Source: Fimbriimonadaceae bacterium (GTDB taxonomy: Bacteria > Armatimonadota > Fimbriimonadia > Fimbriimonadales > Fimbriimonadaceae). Taken from it: a stretch of DNA of 64,000 nucleotides. Below are positions 51,471 through 60,441 of the stretch, in pieces. The stretch spans positions 1,181,362 to 1,245,361 of the forward strand of contig CP075364.1 of assembly GCA_019454105.1 (NCBI GenBank). Reading direction: 5' to 3'. Under the pieces are notes generated by a model, which ran no database searches, was not told the origin of the DNA, and saw nothing but the letters and a program-made list of their open reading frames with translations. Numbering within the stretch: position 1 is the stretch's first letter; each line of letters starts with the position of its first letter. Both the position numbers and the translations under genes were made by a program.

Positions 51471-52421
51471 TCAGGGGTGCTTCATGAGGAGGGATTCGAC
51501 GGCCCGTCTGAACTCAATGTAGCCTAGGCGGTCGCCCCCCATGTGGACATGGTTGGTCAGAAGAACGGCGAACCGGCCCGTTCCCGCGTGGATCCAGGCG
51601 GCACAGCCCGTGAACCCATAGTGGTACAAATACGGGGGGACTAAGTCCCAACCCAGGGCCCGCCCGGACTCTCTGACCGGTTTCTTCCAGATCGCTGGAG
51701 CCCGCCAAGCCTGCTGCACCACCGAAGTTACCGATCCCAGGTCGCCGAAAAGGCCGGCGTTGCCACTGACGCCGCCCAAGAGCCAGGCGATCGGGTCGTG
51801 GACTTGCCCCTGAATCCATTCATCTCCACCCCGCCAAGTCGGCGCAGGGCCGGTCGGGGCGGCCCGCTGCCGATCAGGCTCCGGTGGGTTGTACATCAGG
51901 CCTGGGGCCGCGCGACCCACCAAGACCTCGAACGGCTCAGGGGACACGGCTTCGGCCCAATGCTTGAGCACCACGAACCCGAGACAGCTATAGACGGCTT
52001 GCTCTGTGGGGACGGCAGACTCAGCAAGTCTCGCGACTACCTCCCAAATGCCAGGGGGCCCGCCCAGTCTCCATGGTTCCTCCATGTATGGCGGCAACCC
52101 GCTGGTGTGGGCGAGGAGGTCGCTGATCGACATCTGCAGCCCCCAGCATCCAGGAACGGAGTCACCAAGCGGCTCGTCAAGGGCCCCTAATCCGGCATCG
52201 ACCAACGCCCGGACGACAGGGGTCACCCCGAGCGGCTTGGTCAGACTGGCGATGTCGAAAAGTGTGTCGGGGCCTACTGCTGGCGCGTCAGCTGCGCCCC
52301 AGAGTCTCCCGACAAAGACCTGCTCGCACCCCACAGGCCCGCCCCACGCAAACGCCGCACCTGGAAACACGCCCCGGGCCACGCCGTCTTCAAGCAAGTC
52401 CACCACAAGGTGGCCGTTCAT
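51471..52421 (-). CDS. Serine beta-lactamase-like hydrolase
   Basis: A 316-residue protein of the class C beta-lactamase/DD-peptidase/esterase superfamily. The SxxK motif is in FDIASLTKP (Ser59, Lys62), followed by SISDLLAHTSGLPPY. The YxN motif is replaced by Tyr144-Ser-Cys (VYSCLGF), so the usual asparagine is missing. A TNH or equivalent near LLTNHVHMGG may stand in for KTG. No signal peptide is visible. ATG 52421 overlaps the GH20-like stop as ATGA. A similar pairing (a beta-lactamase-fold amidase with an N-acetylglucosaminidase) is known in Bacillus muropeptide recycling; a comparable role here is inference. Confidence 0.8.
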   Translation of the reverse strand: MNGHLVVDLLEDGVARGVFPGAAFAWGGPVGCEQVFVGRLWGAADAPAVGPDTLFDIASLTKPLGVTPVVRALVDAGLGALDEPLGDSVPGCWGLQMSISDLLAHTSGLPPYMEEPWRLGGPPGIWEVVARLAESAVPTEQAVYSCLGFVVLKHWAEAVSPEPFEVLVGRAAPGLMYNPPEPDRQRAAPTGPAPTWRGGDEWIQGQVHDPIAWLLGGVSGNAGLFGDLGSVTSVVQQAWRAPAIWKKPVRESGRALGWDLVPPYLYHYGFTGCAAWIHAGTGRFAVLLTNHVHMGGDRLGYIEFRRAVESLLMKHP

Positions 52422-54928
52422 AAAGCGGTCAGTCCGCGCACGCGCACCCCGGCCAGGGGATCCACAGCCCGCACGGTCACCCCGTGGATCAGGGTCCCTG
52501 ACGAACCAAGCGGGACGACGAGGGCCGCGACACCTCCCGACGACGGGACGGCAAGAGCGGGCCGGTCGTCGTCCGGACACCGGACGTGCAAACCATAGCT
52601 GACCTCTTGTCGTACCTTCGAACCGTCGGCCATGGACACCTCGATCTCGGCGACGGGGTCGCCCTCTCTCATCCAAGCGGAGCAGTCCAATGCGACCGCA
52701 ATAGCCGATGCACGGAGGTCGAAGCTCCAGACCCGCTCTGACGGGGCGGCCCTGCCCGCCTCGGTCAAGGGAGTACTCAGGGGAAGCTTGGTCAAGCCCA
52801 GAAACTTCACTGGGCCGATCCGGAGGTTGGGCAACGATGATCCGTCCGCCCACGAGCGCCCAGGTCGGCGTCCGACAGCCTGGGGCGGAGAAAAGTAAAG
52901 ACGTTGGAGAACCTCCTTGGGCTGATAACCGAGATTCCCCGGGAGTTCGGCCCGCCCGGACCACGCGTAATCGGCGGCGAGGATCAAGGCCGTGAACTGC
53001 TCCAGGTGGCGCACCATGGAGACTTCGTCGCTCAGAGTGCCGGCCCAAGTCGTTTGGAGGGTGCCCGCCCCTGCACGGACGGCGGCGAGCGTGTGGCCCC
53101 TAATGTTGTTGGGCCGGAACCAGCTGGCCGCCACCGGTGACGCGCCAAGCGACTTCCACAGGGCCAACGACCGATAAGACTCCGGCCGCGGGTCATTGGC
53201 ATAATGCCAGTCGGCCACCATGACCCCTGGGGCAGTGCGCAGGAACTCCCGTCTCGCTTGGGCCTCGGTGGCGCTGACCCCGTTCGTCGCGTCCACCGCC
53301 TCACCCGGGGCGAGCATGAAGTCGCCCCACATCATCGGCCTGACCCTGAGCTCTTTGGCGAGACCCAGAAGATGGGGCAGTTGCACCCTCCACAAGCGGG
53401 TGGCGGCGGGAGGGTCGTCGAGCATTCCCCGACGGCTGATCTCGTCGAGTCCAAAGTGGACGGTCGAGGGTTTGAGAGCCGTGACGGCCTCGCGCCAGAC
53501 TTCCGCGATCAGTTCGCGGGCCCTCTTCCGTCGGGCGTCCAGCGTGAAGGGCAGCTGCGGATTCATGGCGAGGTCGAGGTTCTGACCGCCCTGGAAGAAC
53601 CACCCCATGTGGCCAAGGCTTTGGATGAGGGGGACTGGTTCGAGCCCAGCCTCCCGGTGGAGCGAGAACAGACGGGCAAGGTCCTCGACCGTCATCGTCT
53701 GGGTGTCTGGCTCCCGGCCCAAAGACTTCCACGCCGTCCGCTCGCACTGGAGTACGGAACGGTTGAAGCCCAGAGGGGCTAGCACTCGACTGACGAGCTT
53801 GGACTGGAACTCGGGAGCGTCGGGCCCGACGAATAGGTGCACTCCCCGCCACGACACAGCAGGATAATCCCGCATCACGCCGCAGGGCCACACAAGACGA
53901 GACCCGGACGGTCGGGCCAAGTGGGCGAGCCGGTGTGCCGCGTGCCGTAGGCCGGCCGCGTCTTGTCCGATGGCCTCGACCCCGCTTGGCGTGATGCGGA
54001 GCTCATAGCCCTCGCGCGGCAATCCAAGGTCGGCGACGCGGGCCTGGACGACGGTGCCGCCCTGGCCCCCGGTCAACCAGAGCCGCGTCAGACCAGCCCG
54101 AACGACTTCGGCCCACGCCCGAGGGGCACCTCTCAGATCGGGCGACTCGGCCGAGACTGTGGCCCCAGTCGGCTCCCAAGAGCGAGGCTTTGGCAGCAGG
54201 GGCAATGGTTTCGGATCAGAAGCATACGCCTCGGGCAGGTCGCGGAACTCGCCAAGTGTTTGAGACTCGCCTGAGACGGTTTTCGGCCGAGGCGTCAGGG
54301 TCCAGTCGACCCGGATCTCCGCCTCCTCGCCGGTTGCGAGGGTCAGGGGGCGAGCGGACAATGCGAAGACCCCCTTGCCCCGGGCCCAGTCCAAAGTGGA
54401 GCCGCGGGCGTCGGACAAGTCCAGCGTCCCACCACGGACGGTGACCGTCGCGTCGAACGCAGGGGTACGGAAGTCCAGGCCCGACCGCGCCATCGTCACA
54501 GGGCGGGTACTGGTTTGGGGCCCGCCAGATCGGCCTAGGTCCAGTAACGGCCCACGATCGGCCGAGAACTTCCCTTCGGCCAGACCGCTCGCCCAAAGCA
54601 GGCCCAGCGTGTTTTCGATCCTTGCGGAGCCTTTGCCGCGCCAACGGAAGACGTAACGGGCCGTGAACCCGTCGATCCTCCGCTCGATCGTATGGGTGCC
54701 GGCGATATCGCCTTCTCGGTCCATGAACCGCACACGAAGGCTCCCGTCAGGCAACCTCTCGATCTGTTGGGGTCTCCATCGCGAACTGAACAGGCCCTTG
54801 CCAGTTTTGGCCTCGAAATACTGAAAACCGCTGCCTTGGACGACCGGCACGCCCCCGACTCTCACATGGAGGCCCGCGAACGGCTCGTACGAGACCTCGA
54901 CCGGGCTCGTCGCCAGCCAGCACACCAT
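52418..54928 (-). CDS. Glycoside hydrolase family 20-like beta-hexosaminidase
   Basis: An 836-residue protein. An N-terminal beta-rich region is followed by a GH20 N-terminal-like domain (about 275-345, LPREGYELRITPSGVEAIGQDAAGLRHAAHRL). A TIM-barrel begins at YPAVSWRGVHLFVG and contains the candidate catalytic Asp495-Glu496 (VHFGLDEISRRG). GH20 enzymes remove terminal GlcNAc or GalNAc by substrate-assisted catalysis. The usual HxGGDE is here FGLDE, so it is divergent. No clear signal peptide with this start. It follows the VanW-like gene by 9 bp and overlaps the beta-lactamase-like gene. Confidence 0.72.
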   Translation of the reverse strand: MVCWLATSPVEVSYEPFAGLHVRVGGVPVVQGSGFQYFEAKTGKGLFSSRWRPQQIERLPDGSLRVRFMDREGDIAGTHTIERRIDGFTARYVFRWRGKGSARIENTLGLLWASGLAEGKFSADRGPLLDLGRSGGPQTSTRPVTMARSGLDFRTPAFDATVTVRGGTLDLSDARGSTLDWARGKGVFALSARPLTLATGEEAEIRVDWTLTPRPKTVSGESQTLGEFRDLPEAYASDPKPLPLLPKPRSWEPTGATVSAESPDLRGAPRAWAEVVRAGLTRLWLTGGQGGTVVQARVADLGLPREGYELRITPSGVEAIGQDAAGLRHAAHRLAHLARPSGSRLVWPCGVMRDYPAVSWRGVHLFVGPDAPEFQSKLVSRVLAPLGFNRSVLQCERTAWKSLGREPDTQTMTVEDLARLFSLHREAGLEPVPLIQSLGHMGWFFQGGQNLDLAMNPQLPFTLDARRKRARELIAEVWREAVTALKPSTVHFGLDEISRRGMLDDPPAATRLWRVQLPHLLGLAKELRVRPMMWGDFMLAPGEAVDATNGVSATEAQARREFLRTAPGVMVADWHYANDPRPESYRSLALWKSLGASPVAASWFRPNNIRGHTLAAVRAGAGTLQTTWAGTLSDEVSMVRHLEQFTALILAADYAWSGRAELPGNLGYQPKEVLQRLYFSPPQAVGRRPGRSWADGSSLPNLRIGPVKFLGLTKLPLSTPLTEAGRAAPSERVWSFDLRASAIAVALDCSAWMREGDPVAEIEVSMADGSKVRQEVSYGLHVRCPDDDRPALAVPSSGGVAALVVPLGSSGTLIHGVTVRAVDPLAGVRVRGLTAL

Positions 54929-54963
54929 GGGGGGATTCTACTGGGAAGAGTCTGCCCGGTCGA
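54929..54963 (-). promoter_or_regulatory. Putative promoter of the GH20-like gene
   Basis: Minus strand: TCGACC (54963-54958), 17-bp spacer, TAGAAT (54940-54935), six C and ATG 54928. The TAG is also the stop codon of the VanW-like gene, so the match may be partly fortuitous. Confidence 0.4.
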
Positions 54964-55693
54964 CGACCCGGCTCATGGCCGGGTACGAATCGACCCCGAG
55001 GCTCTCTCGCTCCCCATTGATCGTACGCAACGTCTCGACCACGTACCCTTGTTTGCCTGGGTTCCGGACACGCCACCCTACTCCGCTTCCCACCTCGATG
55101 AGTTGTGGCGAGGCGGAACCGAACAGCCGCTGTCCGACCGAGACCTCCATCGGCTGGGCCGCTCCGACCAGGCGGATCGACAGGGTCGAGGCCGAGGAGC
55201 GGGCTACGATCTTCACCGGCACCAAATAAGGGTTTCGGACTCGAAGGTCGATGTTGGGGAAGGCGACGGCAGCGTCGCGCCCTGGCGGGACATAGTTGGC
55301 CGCGTACCGATGAGGGTGCCGCTCGACGATCTCGAACCCGGCAAGCAAGGCCGCGTTGTAGAGGGTCGAGCTTGTCTGGCAAACGCCGCCGCCCCAGGCA
55401 CTGACCAGTGTGCCGTTGAAGCTCACCGGGGCGCGACGGTAGCCGCGGTCGCGGCTCCAACTCCCGACGGTGCGGTTAAAGCTCAGTTCCTCTCCCGGGC
55501 CGACCACGGCCCCATCAAGGCGTCGGGCCGCCAGTTCCGCGTTGTGCCGTTGGTCAGCAAGCCTACCGGCCAAGGGAGTCGCGTATGATCCCAGCGTCTG
55601 CTCCGGCATCGATCCCGAGAGCAGGGAGGCCCCGCCCAGAGCCGCGATGCCGCTGATCCCGGCCAGGGCCAAAGCGGCGCGGGCTTGGGTCAT
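54938..55693 (-). CDS. VanW-like protein
   Basis: A 251-residue protein with an N-terminal hydrophobic segment (ARAALALAGISGIAALGGASLL) and a VanW domain (about 50-185): HNAELAARRLDGAVVGPGEELSFN, then GGGVCQTSSTLYNAALLAGFEIVERHPHRY. A G5-like or beta-rich tail follows. VanW-like proteins are often attached to cell-wall functions, but their activity is not established. ATG 55693 overlaps the alpha-2-macroglobulin stop (ATGA); a longer frame upstream is excluded by that overlap. Confidence 0.85.
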   Translation of the reverse strand: MTQARAALALAGISGIAALGGASLLSGSMPEQTLGSYATPLAGRLADQRHNAELAARRLDGAVVGPGEELSFNRTVGSWSRDRGYRRAPVSFNGTLVSAWGGGVCQTSSTLYNAALLAGFEIVERHPHRYAANYVPPGRDAAVAFPNIDLRVRNPYLVPVKIVARSSASTLSIRLVGAAQPMEVSVGQRLFGSASPQLIEVGSGVGWRVRNPGKQGYVVETLRTINGERESLGVDSYPAMSRVVDRADSSQ

Positions 55694-58600
55694 TTCGAAG
55701 TCACCTCGAATTCCATCGCCGACGTGCTGGCCCGGGAATCGGGCTGGTACATCTTGGAGAGCACGGCCGGACGCGCGACGCACTTGCCAGGAATCTCAGC
55801 CCGGACGGCGTACTCGACCGCCCAAGCCTTGCGCGGAACGACCTGCTCGGCGAAAATCACGGCTTTGTCGTCCAGATAGACGCTGCGCGACCACCACTCG
55901 TCCCAAGAGTATCCGAACGACGGCAAGTCGCTGTCCACGATCCGGAAGTTCGACGGGATCGGATCCTCGATCATCACATGGGTCAGCGGGCGGTCCGTCC
56001 AGACGACGATCCGACACCTCAAGATCTGTCCGCTCTGGGCTCGGGTGACGGGCGCAGGGCTGCGGCGGGTGACGTATCTCCCGTCCTCAAGCCGCTCGGT
56101 GCGCAACGCGTAATACTCGCGGGTCAAGCGAAGGTTGGGGATCGTCGTGAAGGGCGAGGGGCGCTCCTCTGCGACGGCCTGACGGTACTCCGCCGAATAG
56201 GGGAAGGCGCCTTCCCCGCTTGGCACGATCTCGAGCTTGAAACGGCCCTTGGGGAGATCTTTCCACGGCACGGTGACGGTCTTGGGGACGCTGGCTGTCG
56301 CGACCCCCAGCGAGAGGCTGGCGACCTCCCGCCCACCGACCCTCACTGAGACTTCCCCACTGGCCGGGGCCGGGAACCGCGCCGCAGCCTTCACCAAACC
56401 CATCAGGACTCGGGCGGTGTCACGGGTGCTGCTCCACATCTGGCCGCGCCTGGCCGCCATCAGGCTCCTGACGGCTTTCATCACACGGGGCGAGTCGGGC
56501 TCGAACGCGACAATGGCCTGGAGTCCGGCCGCCGAAGGCTCGCTCCATCCCTCTTGGGGCCATTCCAGCGTCGATTCAGTCTCGTCCGCCCGCTTCAAAA
56601 GGGCTTGATAAACGGAGTCGGCCCGTGCACCTCCGCTTTCCCCGCGGGAACGTTGGGCGAGCCGGGCCAAGGCGACCTGGGCAAGGGAAAGGGTCGAGAC
56701 GTCCCTCCACTCCTCCCCGGCAGCGAGCCACTTTTCGCTCGCTTTGGCAGGCCCCTGCCGGGCGACGACTGCAGCCAGATAGACCGCATCGTCCAGGTTG
56801 ACTGGTGACTCTTGGCCCGGGCTTGTCGGAACGAAGAGGTCTTCCGGTTTGACGTTCGGCCCGTTCTGCAGCCGGGGGATCTTTTCCTTTTCGAGCCACT
56901 CGAGGGCCCATTCGCGAGCCCGGCCCGTCATGGAACCGGAAACCGCCACTCCGGCCTCCTGAACCGCGTCGAGACCTTCAAGAACGTAAGCGGTCATCCA
57001 AGGATTGGGCTTGTCGAACTCCCACCAGCCCCATCCTGGGCCGTTTTGGAGCAACTTCAAGCGCGTGAGGGAGTCGCGGGTGACTTTGGGGATGCGGGCT
57101 GTTTCGGCGGGCGGTTCCAGGCCCATCCGCTCCACCAGCCTCCCGACAAGGACAGCGGGCACAAACCGGCTGGTGGTCTGTTCGGCACATCCGTAAGGAA
57201 AGTCGATCAGTCCTGGGAGCGAGGCGACCAATGGGCCGATCAGGGACGAACTGACCGTGACCTTCAGCGCCCCGTCGACGGCCTTCGGGTCGGCTTCCCA
57301 ATCAAGGGCCGTCGTACCGGTCGCCTCGCCAACCTTGGTCGCAACGTTCCATCGTCCCCTCACCTCGACCGGGACACTGACTTCCATCCCGTCGCTCGGG
57401 CCATTGTCCGGAGTCCAGGCCGTCAGCTTGAACTTGGCGGCGCCGACCGTTCCTGCGGTGGCGTTCCACTTGACGTCGGTCGTCGACTTCGGGCCGATCC
57501 GCAGACTTTGGGTCGGTGAGCCGTCCAGAGCGGCGCCGGTCAAGTCGAGCCTCGTTGTCACCGAGAGTTCTCGGTCGGTCGTGTTCGATACGCGCCCGAC
57601 CAAAGCGATCTTGTCGCTGCCCGTCAGGAACGATGGGGTCGCCAGACGCACCATGAGGTCCTTTTGGGCGATCAGGCCAGCCCGCGCCCGCCCGATCCGG
57701 GTGTCGCGAGTGAACGCGGTCGCGGTCGCGCGCCATTCGGTGATGTTGTCTGGCAGGGAAACGGTCACCTTGGCCTTGCCGTCTTCACCGGTCCGAACGT
57801 CGGATTTCCAGAAAGCCGTGTCTTCGAACTTGCGCCGCACCTCGACGCTGGCCGGAGTCTTGTCCTCACCGTCGAGATAGATCGTTGGGAACGAGTGGTT
57901 CGTGCTGACCGACGACCATTTCCGCGGATAGAACACACGGAGCGGGTCGTCGCGGTCTTCTGCGATCGAGTAGACGCCCTCGTCCACCACGCCCAAAGCG
58001 ACCTGGGCCTGCACCGGGCGACCGTTGCCGTCGCGGGCCTCGATCGCGTAAGTGACGGTCTCGCCTGGCTTCGCGGTCGTACGGTCGGGTTGGACTTTGA
58101 CCTCAAGCTTCTTTTCATTCAGATCCACACGAAGAGAGCGGCCCGCTTCCCGGAAATCTTTCTCCCTGACATAGACGACCCGCATCACGACGTTCGGGGC
58201 GTATTGGCCAAGGTTGTCGATTTCGATCCGTGTGGCCAGACCTTCGAGGGGCACGACCTTGGACCAGCGGATCCGTTCGTCTTCCAGAGTGACCCATGCC
58301 GAGCCACCGGGTCGGTCGGTGCGGACGATGGCGACGGCCCTTTCGCCAGGCGCATAAGCCGCTTTGTCAAGAACGAGCTGGAGGCCAGGCGTCCGGGAGC
58401 CGAAGTCGGCTCCGCCCGCGTAGACCCACAGATAGCCTTCCGACCTCACTGAGTTGCCCCGGCTGTCCGTGGCGCTCACGACGGTCCGAAGGCTCCCGGG
58501 CTCGTTCGCGCTGACGGACACCCGGGCTTCGCCTGAGTCGTCCAATGTGACCGTTCGCCGCCCGGTCTCCACGCGCACCACTCGGTTCCCGCTAAAGCGT

Positions 58601-60441
58601 TCGGTCTCAGAGACAAAGGTGACCTGGCGGCCCGCCTCGGGGCGGCCGTTCGCCAAGTTCTTTCCACGGATCGTGAGTGTGGCGGACTGCCCAGGATCGG
58701 CGACGAACCGGTCGAACTCGGTCTCGATGCTGAACTCGCCCCGCACCAGGTCGGCCCGACCCGAACCATTGAAGGCTCTCCCGCCCTGGTCGGTGACGCT
58801 GGCCGAGAGTTCGAGTCGGAGGTCGAACAGTCCGCGATCCGGATCGGGGACCTGCACGCTTGGGAGAGTGAAAGTCGCCCGCCCCTCTCCGTCGGTGCGG
58901 CCCGTAAACTCCTTGACAGGATCGCCTCCCCAGAAGGCCTCGTCCTCTTCCGGCTCGGCGTCGTCGAACGGCGTCCAACGATAGATCTGGCTCCGGCTGA
59001 GCGTCGCGGCCACGTCGGCGCCGGCCACCGGCTCGCCTGTAAAGTACTCCGCCCGAACGGTGAACGATACGGAGTCGCCTCGGACAAAGACCTTTTGGGC
59101 CGGCTCGACGACCACCCGGAACTCGGGCTTGCGGTAGCTCGCCACCGTGACATAGGCCGTCTCGGTGGTGTCGCCGCAGGTCACTCGGATCTGATACGAG
59201 CCAGGCATGACGGTGCTATCCATCTTGAACTCGCCATGAGTGGCACCAAAATCGTCCAAAGTCACGTAGCGGGTCGAAACCGGTGTGTCCTCGGGGTCGA
59301 AGACCGCGACGGTCGCACTGGTTCCCGCAGGCGTGCGGTAGCCGCCCTCGGTCGGCTGGCGGACGATCGTGCGGAAACGAACTTGGTCGCCGGGACGGTA
59401 GATCGGCCGGTCGGTCTGGGTCCAGACCGTATATCCGGAACCTCGGTCGCCGACCCGGTAGAACCACGCGAGGGCCATCGATCCCTCGTGCGTGGCGAGG
59501 AGCCCCGATGCGGGCGTGGTCGCCCAATTCGCGACTTGCAAGGTTCCGTCAGGCCCGGTCCGACCGAGGGGCCTTGCCATGTTGTCGCCCAGAGCCTGCA
59601 CTTCTGCCCCAGGACGAGGCTGGCCGGACTTCAGGTCGACAACATAGGCGACCGCCTGGGACTCGGTGGTCTTCGTGACAAGGGCGATCCGGGAGACTGT
59701 CAGCCAGGTGTACCTCTGGGCCTCGCCCGCTTTGACCTTGACAAGATAGATCCCTTCCGGCATCGGCGAGAACGCGACTTGCTCGGCAAAAACGCCCTCG
59801 ATGTCTTTGCGCCGAAGAGGTTGGCTCGACGTCTTCCAAAGTTTGAGGCCTGCGGTGCTTTCCGGGTCTTTGCGGATCCGATTGTAGGCGATGCTTGAGA
59901 ACAGGCTGTCGAGGTTCGGTTGTGAGCGCAAGGCCTCGATCGGCACCGAGAACACGGTCAGGTCGAGCGAGTCGACCGTGGTAAAGCCGTTGACGGTGAT
60001 CTCGGGACGCTCGTCGGGGGTGTAGACGCGCTGATTACCGTAAACGGTGAGTTCTGGGTTTGACCGGTCTAGTGGAAGGTCGACGCTCAAGGACTTGCCC
60101 TCGGCGACGACGAGCGACTCGGGCCCTTTCATTGAATGGGCTTTGCCCCAGGCTTGGATGCGGAACTTCCCGGCCGGAAGGTGCCTGAAGCGGTAGGCGC
60201 CGTCTTTGTCCGTCTTGGTCGACCAAGAGGAGCGCGAGCCCTCCGGAACTTCGAACTCGGGATAGACGACGACCTCGGCCCCAGGAAGGGCCCGGTTGTC
60301 GGGCTTCATGATCACCTTTCCGCTGACCGATCCGACCGGAACTTCGCTGGTCACGCCATAGGACATGAGTCCAAGGGCCGCGGCCACCCCGAGCACCAGC
60401 CCCAGGGCTCCCTTCATCGAAGCAGGATGTCTTTCGCTCAT
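55690..60441 (-). CDS. Alpha-2-macroglobulin family protein
   Basis: A 1583-residue exported protein with a signal segment (GALGLVLGVAAALGLMSYG). A carboxypeptidase-regulatory-like beta domain (about 35-115, GSVSGKVIMKPDNRALPGAEVVVYPEF) comes first, then a chain of macroglobulin domains. A thioester domain carries YGCAEQTT (Cys1085, Gln1088), so the covalent trap motif is intact. Bacterial members entrap proteases in the periplasm. No lipobox is present, unlike E. coli YfhM. The start follows the preceding TAA directly, with GGAG upstream. A PBP1C gene, the common partner, is absent; VanW- and GH20-like genes follow instead. Confidence 0.92.
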   Translation of the reverse strand: MSERHPASMKGALGLVLGVAAALGLMSYGVTSEVPVGSVSGKVIMKPDNRALPGAEVVVYPEFEVPEGSRSSWSTKTDKDGAYRFRHLPAGKFRIQAWGKAHSMKGPESLVVAEGKSLSVDLPLDRSNPELTVYGNQRVYTPDERPEITVNGFTTVDSLDLTVFSVPIEALRSQPNLDSLFSSIAYNRIRKDPESTAGLKLWKTSSQPLRRKDIEGVFAEQVAFSPMPEGIYLVKVKAGEAQRYTWLTVSRIALVTKTTESQAVAYVVDLKSGQPRPGAEVQALGDNMARPLGRTGPDGTLQVANWATTPASGLLATHEGSMALAWFYRVGDRGSGYTVWTQTDRPIYRPGDQVRFRTIVRQPTEGGYRTPAGTSATVAVFDPEDTPVSTRYVTLDDFGATHGEFKMDSTVMPGSYQIRVTCGDTTETAYVTVASYRKPEFRVVVEPAQKVFVRGDSVSFTVRAEYFTGEPVAGADVAATLSRSQIYRWTPFDDAEPEEDEAFWGGDPVKEFTGRTDGEGRATFTLPSVQVPDPDRGLFDLRLELSASVTDQGGRAFNGSGRADLVRGEFSIETEFDRFVADPGQSATLTIRGKNLANGRPEAGRQVTFVSETERFSGNRVVRVETGRRTVTLDDSGEARVSVSANEPGSLRTVVSATDSRGNSVRSEGYLWVYAGGADFGSRTPGLQLVLDKAAYAPGERAVAIVRTDRPGGSAWVTLEDERIRWSKVVPLEGLATRIEIDNLGQYAPNVVMRVVYVREKDFREAGRSLRVDLNEKKLEVKVQPDRTTAKPGETVTYAIEARDGNGRPVQAQVALGVVDEGVYSIAEDRDDPLRVFYPRKWSSVSTNHSFPTIYLDGEDKTPASVEVRRKFEDTAFWKSDVRTGEDGKAKVTVSLPDNITEWRATATAFTRDTRIGRARAGLIAQKDLMVRLATPSFLTGSDKIALVGRVSNTTDRELSVTTRLDLTGAALDGSPTQSLRIGPKSTTDVKWNATAGTVGAAKFKLTAWTPDNGPSDGMEVSVPVEVRGRWNVATKVGEATGTTALDWEADPKAVDGALKVTVSSSLIGPLVASLPGLIDFPYGCAEQTTSRFVPAVLVGRLVERMGLEPPAETARIPKVTRDSLTRLKLLQNGPGWGWWEFDKPNPWMTAYVLEGLDAVQEAGVAVSGSMTGRAREWALEWLEKEKIPRLQNGPNVKPEDLFVPTSPGQESPVNLDDAVYLAAVVARQGPAKASEKWLAAGEEWRDVSTLSLAQVALARLAQRSRGESGGARADSVYQALLKRADETESTLEWPQEGWSEPSAAGLQAIVAFEPDSPRVMKAVRSLMAARRGQMWSSTRDTARVLMGLVKAAARFPAPASGEVSVRVGGREVASLSLGVATASVPKTVTVPWKDLPKGRFKLEIVPSGEGAFPYSAEYRQAVAEERPSPFTTIPNLRLTREYYALRTERLEDGRYVTRRSPAPVTRAQSGQILRCRIVVWTDRPLTHVMIEDPIPSNFRIVDSDLPSFGYSWDEWWSRSVYLDDKAVIFAEQVVPRKAWAVEYAVRAEIPGKCVARPAVLSKMYQPDSRASTSAMEFEVTSK